64,000 nt of DNA from Chitinophagales bacterium (lineage in GTDB: Bacteria > Bacteroidota > Bacteroidia > Chitinophagales > BACL12): contig JACJXO010000003.1 in NCBI GenBank assembly GCA_020636645.1, positions 62,001-126,000 on the forward strand, read 5' to 3'. A model generated the notes under the pieces. The model did no database searches, was not told the origin of the DNA, and worked only from the letters and a program-made list of their open reading frames with translations. Position numbers and translations under genes: made by a program. Below, one piece after another: positions 27,121 through 33,547 of this stretch (position 1 is the first letter of the stretch; every line of letters starts with the position of its first letter).

Positions 27121-27704
27121 TGACCGGAAAAGGGCTGTCTTGGAGAGACCGGATATTCTGGGCTTGTGTAGGAATCATTTCCATAGTATCCGTGTACTTT
27201 GTGAGCCGCTACCTGATCTCAGGGAATTCTGAATATGCCGGTTTCGACAAGCATACTTTTCATGACCAGTATGAAATATATACCCCACCTTATCTGCTGC
27301 CGGATGACAGCCTGAATAGTGCAGCAATACTGCGATTCAGTGATTTCAGCAACGAAGTATTTATCATGGTGCTGGAAGAAAAAAAACGAGATCTTGACAG
27401 ACGGGGAATTCATCCGGTCCTGGCAGAATATTTCCTGTATATCCAGCAGAATCTGATGGAGAAACTGGATTCTCCTGTCATTGTAAGTCAGAATGATCAT
27501 TTCCTGCACGGTTTGCACGCAATCCAATGCGAACTGGAGGGCATGTATGACAGCATTCCTGTTTATTATATCTTTTCTACATACGAGACCGAACAGAGTT
27601 TTCTTCAGGTAAGAGGGTGGACCGAAACAGCACTCAAGCCTGCGGTTAAACAAGACCTGTTCGCTTCTATTCGCAGCTTTGCTCCCGTTGTTAAGGATAA
27701 ATAG
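27120..27704 (+). CDS. Hypothetical membrane-anchored protein
   Basis: This 194-residue protein has a cytosolic N-terminus, one membrane segment (about residues 11-32) and a soluble region of mixed alpha/beta composition that probably lies in the periplasm. The pattern of a short anchored domain with paired strands near VYYIFSTYETEQSFLQVRGW is seen in many Bacteroidota unknowns. The family is not recognised. It overlaps the propeller gene by one base (TGATG) and lies 15 nt before the lipoprotein gene. Confidence 0.65.
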   Translation: MTGKGLSWRDRIFWACVGIISIVSVYFVSRYLISGNSEYAGFDKHTFHDQYEIYTPPYLLPDDSLNSAAILRFSDFSNEVFIMVLEEKKRDLDRRGIHPVLAEYFLYIQQNLMEKLDSPVIVSQNDHFLHGLHAIQCELEGMYDSIPVYYIFSTYETEQSFLQVRGWTETALKPAVKQDLFASIRSFAPVVKDK

Positions 27705-27715
27705 GCCTACCTTTG
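27688..27715 (+). promoter_or_regulatory. Promoter TTG-N17-TACCTTTG of the lipoprotein gene at 27720
   Basis: TTG lies at 27688-27690 and TACCTTTG at 27708-27715. The GTG start follows the -7 box after 4 nt. The -33 element lies inside the upstream reading frame. Confidence 0.6.
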
Positions 27716-27719
27716 GAGG

Positions 27720-28433
27720 GTGAGATCTGTATCCTTTTTGTCCATGGTGCTCCTGCTTGTTTGGGCAGGTTGCGGCCACTCATCTGAACAGCAAGCACGC
27801 AACATGAATAGCTTTCATGGCTACTTGCGCTATTCCGTAGAAGCAAGTTCTGAAGACAGCACGGATGTAGCCACTTTTTATATGTTCAGCCCTCGATATG
27901 TGGAACTCTGGATGAACGATGGTTTTTTGCGCATGATCGAGACCGGAGGCGCAAGCCGGGGTAACATTCTCATAGACAGACAACAGCAACTGGCTTACCA
28001 GATCGATACAGTGCATCAGCAGGTGTATCGAGGCGTGTACAGTGACTTTGAGGAAGCCTCAGATGAACTACAGGCTATGATGCCTGATCATTACCGCCCG
28101 GCTCTGGAAAATCTTCAGAATGATACTACCATTGCAGGGCTGCACTGTACTGAATACCTGGTAATAAGAAGCGGCTATACCCGCTATGGTACTGATACAA
28201 GGGTCTGGATCACAAACGACCTGCATGTTCAGCCTCAAAGATTTGACATTGAAACTGATGTGAACAGGGCTACCACACCCCTACCCCTCTACCTGGGGGC
28301 TTCCGAGGGACTGGTGGTCAGGATGCAATATGAAACCGACGGCCTGATGATAACCTATGATCTGTCGGCATGGGACAGTACCCTTACCAATACAGACATA
28401 TTTACCTTACCCGAAGGATGGGACGTGCACTGA
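27720..28433 (+). CDS. Lipoprotein, DUF4412-like
   Basis: This 237-residue protein has a GTG start, a hydrophobic signal and a lipobox in VWAGC, so it should be lipid-anchored. The mature part has paired strands and a motif (TTIAGLHCTEYLV) like that of DUF4412/GLPGLI-type Bacteroidota envelope proteins. Function is unknown. The start codon comes 4 nt after a perfect -7 box, which predicts leaderless translation. The 3' end overlaps the next gene by 16 nt. Confidence 0.68.
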   Translation: MRSVSFLSMVLLLVWAGCGHSSEQQARNMNSFHGYLRYSVEASSEDSTDVATFYMFSPRYVELWMNDGFLRMIETGGASRGNILIDRQQQLAYQIDTVHQQVYRGVYSDFEEASDELQAMMPDHYRPALENLQNDTTIAGLHCTEYLVIRSGYTRYGTDTRVWITNDLHVQPQRFDIETDVNRATTPLPLYLGASEGLVVRMQYETDGLMITYDLSAWDSTLTNTDIFTLPEGWDVH

Positions 28434-29431
28434 TCATCATACCGCTTTTAACCAGCCTGCTGCATTTGACTCAGGCTCAGAATGTGGCACTGCAAATACA
28501 GGAACACACCCTTCAGACCAGCTTCAGGGGAATTGCCTGCGGCGATGGCGGACAAGTATGGACGAGTGGTGAAAATGGAACCATAGGACATTCGGTGGAT
28601 GGTGGTGTAACCTGGCAGTTCATCGTTGTTCCGGGAATGGAAAACGCATCATTTCGAGACATAGAATGGTGTGACGATGGTTCTGTCGTGGTGATGAGTG
28701 CTACTCAGCCTGCTGCTATGATCCGGTCAGCTGATGGCGGACAACATTTTGACATCACCTTCAGCAAAATGGACAGCACCTGGTTTTTAGATGGTTTTGA
28801 TATACACAGGAATGGCTGGGGCCTTTGTTACGGCGACCCCATCGACGGCAGAATGACCTTGCTCGAAACCAAAGATTTTGGGAAGTCCTGGACTGTTTTG
28901 CCAACAGGCCCTCCGGTAGATCCGGGAACAGCAGCTTTTGCGGCAAGCGGAAGCGGCCTGCACATCCTGTCAGCAAGAAAAGCAGTATTCATTACAGGGG
29001 GCACAGCTTCAGATCTTTACCAGACAAAAGATCGCGGCCGGTCCTGGCAAAAAGTGTCTTCTACCGGATTGCCATCCGGACCAACCTCTGGTGCTTACGG
29101 AATGGCTGTGTCTGGAAAAAAGATATACGTGGTTGGCGGCGATTATACCAACGAAAATGATACTACAGGTGTTTTTGTATTCTCTGAGAATGGAGGAAAG
29201 ACCTGGAAAAAGCCAGTTGTTTCTCCGTCAGGCTACCGGTCAGGAATTGCCATTGGTAAGAACCTGATCATAGTTTGCGGACCCACCGGAGTGGATTATA
29301 CTAACATTCAAGGCGGCCTCGTTTTTAAACATTGGTCTGATACTGCCATGCATACATTGACCAACTGTGAAGGTGTATTTTATATAGCAGGACCGGACGG
29401 AAGAACAGGTCATACATTTGATACAAAATGA
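28418..29431 (+). CDS. Exported Ycf48-like / BNR-repeat propeller protein
   Basis: About 338 residues with a signal peptide (MGRALIIIPLLTSLLHLTQA) and several BNR/Ycf48-type units with the pattern S-x-D-G-G-x-T-W, for example HSVDGGVTWQF, KDRGRSWQKV and SENGGKTWKK. Such seven-bladed propellers often act as assembly factors or carbohydrate-binding scaffolds; some Bacteroidota homologues are named oxidoreductase without basis. I start it at ATG 28418 rather than an upstream in-frame codon because of the signal peptide. It overlaps the lipoprotein gene by 16 nt. Confidence 0.8.
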   Translation: MGRALIIIPLLTSLLHLTQAQNVALQIQEHTLQTSFRGIACGDGGQVWTSGENGTIGHSVDGGVTWQFIVVPGMENASFRDIEWCDDGSVVVMSATQPAAMIRSADGGQHFDITFSKMDSTWFLDGFDIHRNGWGLCYGDPIDGRMTLLETKDFGKSWTVLPTGPPVDPGTAAFAASGSGLHILSARKAVFITGGTASDLYQTKDRGRSWQKVSSTGLPSGPTSGAYGMAVSGKKIYVVGGDYTNENDTTGVFVFSENGGKTWKKPVVSPSGYRSGIAIGKNLIIVCGPTGVDYTNIQGGLVFKHWSDTAMHTLTNCEGVFYIAGPDGRTGHTFDTK

Positions 29432-29456
29432 ATAACTTACAACATTAATTACACCC

Positions 29457-30185
29457 ATGAGATCGATACTCCCAACCATCATCATCGCTGCCGGAGTTGT
29501 ACTGACCGGTATGATACTTGGAAACGCATTCAAGAACCGTTATGACTATCAACAAACCATTGCAGTGACAGGTTTGGGTAAAACAGATTTTGAAAGCGAC
29601 CTGGTGGTATGGTCCGGTTATTTTCAAAAAAAGAACCCGGATCTTAAAGAAGCCTATGCACAATTAAATGAAGACCGAGATCTGATCAAAAGCTACCTGA
29701 AAGAGAAAGGCATTCCTGATAACGAGATCAAATTCTCTTCAGTTGACATCAATCGCGACTATGATAGTTACTATGATACCAATGGCAAGTATGTATCCAG
29801 GTTTGCAGGCTATAGTCTGAATCAGTATGTGACCATAGAATCACATCAATTGGATGAGATCGATGCCCTGTCACGTGAAGTGACTGAACTGATCAACAAG
29901 GGGGTGGAATTTTACAGCAATCAACCTTCTTACTACTTTACCAGACTGGACTCACTGAAGATCGATCTGATTGCCCGGGCAACTGAGGATGGAAGAAAAC
30001 GTGCAGAAAACATTGCAGAACAGGCCCATGCCAGATTGGGTTCTCTTACCAACGCCAGCATGGGTGTCTTTCAGATCATAGCGCAGAACTCCACCGAAGA
30101 CTACTCCTGGGGAGGCACTTTCAATACCAGCTCCAGATTTAAGACCGCCAACATCACGGTCAAACTGGAGTTTGAAAGTAAATGA
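29457..30185 (+). CDS. SIMPL domain-containing (DUF541) protein
   Basis: This 242-residue protein has an N-terminal membrane anchor (about residues 5-22) and a SIMPL/DUF541 domain beginning TIAVTGLGKTDFESDLVVW and ending FKTANITVKLEFE. SIMPL proteins (BP26, YggE relatives) form oligomers in the periplasm and are linked to stress tolerance. It is the last gene of the plus-strand run. Its TGA stop shares a TGATCA palindrome with the convergent YhhQ-like gene. Confidence 0.85.
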   Translation: MRSILPTIIIAAGVVLTGMILGNAFKNRYDYQQTIAVTGLGKTDFESDLVVWSGYFQKKNPDLKEAYAQLNEDRDLIKSYLKEKGIPDNEIKFSSVDINRDYDSYYDTNGKYVSRFAGYSLNQYVTIESHQLDEIDALSREVTELINKGVEFYSNQPSYYFTRLDSLKIDLIARATEDGRKRAENIAEQAHARLGSLTNASMGVFQIIAQNSTEDYSWGGTFNTSSRFKTANITVKLEFESK

Positions 30186-30959
30186 TCATTCTGACATCGC
30201 TTCCCGGCGAAGTTGCTGACTCAGTTCAGCACCCAGAAAGTTGTCTATCCAGTGGTGTACCAGGTACAGAAGTGGCGTAAGCACAACAGCCGCAAGCAGC
30301 TTGTAGCAATAATTGACCAAAGCTATGGCAAGCCACATGCTGACAGACCAGTGAGCCGGCCCCAGTACAAAAGCAATATATAATACTACCACGCTGTCAA
30401 ACACCTGCGAAATGGCAGTTGAACCGGTAGCCCGCAGCCAGATTCGCTTTTCTCCGGTGATCGCCTTTATTCTGTGAAAGAAAAAAACATCTACCAGCTG
30501 ACCGATCAGAAATGCAACAACCGATCCCGCAATGATCCACATTCCCTGGCCAAAAATGGCTGCATAGGCTGCCTGCATGTCAGGTACACCCTGGTTTACA
30601 TAGGACCCCGGCCAGAAATCTGCAGGTGCCAGTCTGATAGCAATGAACACCGCCGCAAATGCATATAAAATAAAGATCACAGCCATATAAGATAGCCTAC
30701 GCACCCCTTTCATACCAAAATATTCATTGATGATGTCGGTCATGATGAAAACCACTGGCCATAGTAAGACTCCTACCGTGAAGTTGAGACTTCCTTCAAT
30801 GCCGAATAATTTCCATCTGAATGTGTTCAGTCCAAGGCTGGGTTCCAGGGCAAAGATCTTCACCCCGATAAATTCAGCGATCAGTGCATTGACAACAAAA
30901 AAGACCCCCAGGGTTAAAAACAGAATGGTGGGCTTGTGATGTATGATATGATTTTTCAT
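30186..30959 (-). CDS. Queuosine precursor transporter (YhhQ/VUT family)
   Basis: About 257 residues with six to seven membrane segments. The family signature region FIMTDIINEYFGMKGVRRL and the later SQVFDSVVVLYIAF are both present. YhhQ imports 7-cyano-7-deazaguanine or 7-aminomethyl-7-deazaguanine for tRNA queuosine synthesis. I start it at ATG 30959, which overlaps the stop of the ICMT-like gene as ATGA; a longer start at 30974 is less likely. Confidence 0.88.
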   Translation of the reverse strand: MKNHIIHHKPTILFLTLGVFFVVNALIAEFIGVKIFALEPSLGLNTFRWKLFGIEGSLNFTVGVLLWPVVFIMTDIINEYFGMKGVRRLSYMAVIFILYAFAAVFIAIRLAPADFWPGSYVNQGVPDMQAAYAAIFGQGMWIIAGSVVAFLIGQLVDVFFFHRIKAITGEKRIWLRATGSTAISQVFDSVVVLYIAFVLGPAHWSVSMWLAIALVNYCYKLLAAVVLTPLLYLVHHWIDNFLGAELSQQLRREAMSE

Positions 30960-31429
30960 AATATTTCTTTCCATTTTTGCAGTCTTGGAATGAATTTCCC
31001 CGTGGTCTTCTGATAGGATTCATACTCATCAAAGAACTTAGAAAGCCTGACCTCTTCATACTGCGACTTATACTCGAACAGAATCAGTAGAATAATTGTC
31101 AACACCAGTCGCAGCAGGCTTCCGCTCCACAACGCATAACCTGATCCTGCAAGGATCAGTGCAGTGTACATGGGATGACGGATCCAACTATACACGCCGG
31201 AAGAAAGCAAACGTGCCCCCTTTTTTGGTGTTGGAAATACGGTCAGGTACCTGTTCATCTGAATGACTGCCACAATACCTGTCAGTATTCCAGTGAACAG
31301 GATGAGCGCCCCTGCCCATTTCAAGACCGGATCCGGTGTTGTGATCAACAGCCCGTCCATCAGCAGTATGCCACCCAGCAGGGCAAATTGCATGGCTACC
31401 AGCAGATAATCAGTCATTCCTTTTTTCAT
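30956..31429 (-). CDS. Isoprenylcysteine carboxylmethyltransferase-like (ICMT/PEMT) membrane protein
   Basis: About 157 residues with four to five membrane segments and the family block SSGVYSWIRHPMYTALIL, followed by the C-terminal Glu-Glu and FFDEYESYQKTTGKFIP pattern that binds S-adenosylmethionine in ICMT/NnrU/PEMT proteins. Bacterial members probably methylate lipids or small hydrophobic substrates. Upstream in-frame codons would run through the divergent prfC promoter, so I start at ATG 31429. It is followed with 4-nt overlap by the YhhQ-like gene. Confidence 0.8.
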   Translation of the reverse strand: MKKGMTDYLLVAMQFALLGGILLMDGLLITTPDPVLKWAGALILFTGILTGIVAVIQMNRYLTVFPTPKKGARLLSSGVYSWIRHPMYTALILAGSGYALWSGSLLRLVLTIILLILFEYKSQYEEVRLSKFFDEYESYQKTTGKFIPRLQKWKEIL

Positions 31430-31478
31430 CAGCCATAAATCTACTGAATGAGTCCTGATACACGCCGTACCATTTGTG

Positions 31479-31486
31479 TAATTTTG
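31479..31486 (+). promoter_or_regulatory. -7 element TAATTTTG of prfC
   Basis: It matches TAnnTTTG perfectly, 7 nt before the prfC ATG, predicting an extremely short leader. No -33 TTG is visible. Confidence 0.5.
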
Positions 31487-31493
31487 CGCCCTG

Positions 31494-33089
31494 ATGAGTC
31501 TGAGCAGCGAGATCCAAAGGCGAAGAACTTTTGCCATTATCAGTCACCCGGATGCCGGAAAGACCACTCTTACAGAGAAATTTCTGCTGTATGGTGGTGC
31601 TATCCAGGTGGCAGGTGCGGTAAAAAGTAACAAGATCAAAAAAAGTGCAACCTCAGATTTCATGGACATTGAAAGGCAACGCGGAATCTCTGTTGCTACC
31701 AGTGTCATGACCTTTGAGTATGACAGTACTCTGATCAACCTTCTGGATACACCGGGGCACAAAGATTTTGCAGAAGACACCTATCGCACACTAACTGCTG
31801 TAGATTCTGTCATATTGGTGGTGGACTGTGTTAAGGGTGTGGAAGAGCAGACAGAAAAACTGATGCAGGTTTGTCGTATGCGGGCTATTCCGGTCATCAT
31901 TTTCATCAATAAGATGGACCGTGATGGTAAAGACCCGTTCGATCTGCTGGATGAACTGGAAGAAAAGCTGCAGATCAAAGTAAGACCCCTCTCCTGGCCA
32001 GTCAACATGGGTTCTCATTTTAAGGGAGTCTATTCATTATACCACAAACACCTGAATCTTTTTACTCCTGGTTCTCAGCGACTGGATGCTGATATCCTGA
32101 CCATATCAGATCTGCAGGATCCTACACTCGACGACAAAGTGGGCAACAAAGATGCTGAGCAGTTGCGACATGATGTGGAACTGATTGAAGGCGTCTATGA
32201 GCCGTTTTCGCTTACAACCTACAGAGAGGCGCACATAGCTCCGGTCTTCTTTGGCAGTGCTATCAACAACTTCGGTATTCAGGAATTGCTGGAAACCTTC
32301 ATTGAGATCGCACCGGTTCCTCAGCACCGGATAACAGAAGAAAGAGATGTCAGGCCAGATGAAACACCCTTCTCCGGCTTCGTCTTTAAGATCCATGCAA
32401 ATATTGATCCGCGACACCGCGACCGCATTGCCTTCCTGCGGGTGGTGTCCGGCACCTTTTATCGCAATACGGTGTATAAACACGTCCGGCTGGATAAGAA
32501 TCTGCGCTTCAATAATCCGTACACCTTTATGGCGGCCAGTAAGGATGTCATTGAAGAAGCCTATCCCGGCGATGTGATCGGTCTGTATGATACCGGGAAC
32601 TTTAAGATTGGCGATTCTCTTACTGAAGGCGAAGCACTTCACTACAAGGGTATCCCAAGCTTCTCTCCGGAACTGTTCATGGAATTGATCAATGCAGATC
32701 CTATGAAGTCTAAGCAGCTTGACAAGGGTGTTGTTCAGCTAACAGACGAAGGTGTAGCGCAGCTGTTCATTCATTCAAGCGGCAATAAGAAAGTTGTTGG
32801 AACAGTAGGCCAGCTTCAGTTCGATGTGATCCAGTACAGACTGGAAAATGAGTACGGAGCCAAGTGCAGGTTTACTCCTATTCAGATGCACAAGGCCTGC
32901 TGGATCACCTCAGATGACAAGAAGAAACTGGATGAATTCATGAGGCTTAAAAGCGAATTCATGTATTTCGATAAGGAAAAGAACCCGGTTTATATGGCTG
33001 AAACCAGCTGGGCGCTGAATGTGGCCATAGAGAACAATCCTGACATCGCTTTCCACACGACCACGGAATTTATGTCTGCAGTGAGCTAA
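31494..33089 (+). CDS. prfC: Peptide chain release factor 3 (GTPase)
   Basis: This 531-residue translational GTPase has the P-loop SHPDAGKT (residues 17-24), the G3 motif DTPGHKDF and the G4 motif NKMD, followed by the RF3-specific C-terminal domains. RF3 releases RF1/RF2 from ribosomes after peptide release. It is divergent from the ICMT-like gene. Its TAA stop overlaps the TAG stop of arfB by 4 nt on the opposite strand. Confidence 0.96.
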   Translation: MSLSSEIQRRRTFAIISHPDAGKTTLTEKFLLYGGAIQVAGAVKSNKIKKSATSDFMDIERQRGISVATSVMTFEYDSTLINLLDTPGHKDFAEDTYRTLTAVDSVILVVDCVKGVEEQTEKLMQVCRMRAIPVIIFINKMDRDGKDPFDLLDELEEKLQIKVRPLSWPVNMGSHFKGVYSLYHKHLNLFTPGSQRLDADILTISDLQDPTLDDKVGNKDAEQLRHDVELIEGVYEPFSLTTYREAHIAPVFFGSAINNFGIQELLETFIEIAPVPQHRITEERDVRPDETPFSGFVFKIHANIDPRHRDRIAFLRVVSGTFYRNTVYKHVRLDKNLRFNNPYTFMAASKDVIEEAYPGDVIGLYDTGNFKIGDSLTEGEALHYKGIPSFSPELFMELINADPMKSKQLDKGVVQLTDEGVAQLFIHSSGNKKVVGTVGQLQFDVIQYRLENEYGAKCRFTPIQMHKACWITSDDKKKLDEFMRLKSEFMYFDKEKNPVYMAETSWALNVAIENNPDIAFHTTTEFMSAVS

Positions 33090-33493
33090 TCAGTTTCCCA
33101 TCGCCTGTTTCTGGACTCTTTAGCGGAACTACGGCGGGCTTTCTCCTCCAACCTTTTTCTGTTTGCAGCAGCAGGCTTTTTGGTTGGTTTTCTCTGCTTT
33201 ACAGGTGCTAATGCCAGGCGGAGTATCTCCAGTAGTTTATGTTGCACATACTCTTTGTTACTTCCCTGTGAGCGTGACTGTGAAGAGCTTAGATGAACCA
33301 GGCTACCGTGTACGTATCGTGCAGGTAGCTGAATTCTCAGCAGCTTCCTTTCTTCTTCCGATATGGCTGCAGACGTTTCCAGATCCCACCATATCTCAGC
33401 CCTGGTAGAAACCTTATTAACGTGCTGACCACCCTTACCTCCGCTTCTGCTGAAGGTAAAGGTGCATTCCTTTAGTATTTGATCTGTATCCAT
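33086..33493 (-). CDS. arfB: Alternative ribosome-rescue peptidyl-tRNA hydrolase ArfB
   Basis: This 135-residue protein has the GGQ motif at residues 21-23 within SGGKGGQHVNKVST. A C-terminal tail of Lys and Arg residues is characteristic of ArfB (YaeJ), which inserts into the empty mRNA channel. It hydrolyses peptidyl-tRNA on stalled ribosomes. The ATG directly follows the T-tract of the terminator of the upstream gene. It is convergent with prfC, placing two termination/rescue factors side by side. Confidence 0.93.
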   Translation of the reverse strand: MDTDQILKECTFTFSRSGGKGGQHVNKVSTRAEIWWDLETSAAISEEERKLLRIQLPARYVHGSLVHLSSSQSRSQGSNKEYVQHKLLEILRLALAPVKQRKPTKKPAAANRKRLEEKARRSSAKESRNRRWETD

Positions 33494-33525
33494 AAAAAAA
33501 AGATACCTCCCTTGGGGAGGTATCT
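33494..33525 (-). terminator. Terminator of the FG-GAP gene, abutting the arfB start codon
   Basis: A perfect 11-bp stem (33501-33511 with 33515-33525) encloses a 3-nt loop. On the minus strand it runs into seven T residues and then directly into the arfB ATG. The 3' arm plus T-tract contains TATCTTTT, a 7-of-8 -7 box ending 4 nt before that ATG. Confidence 0.85.
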
Positions 33526-33547
33526 GAATATGATGATAGGTTTTGGA

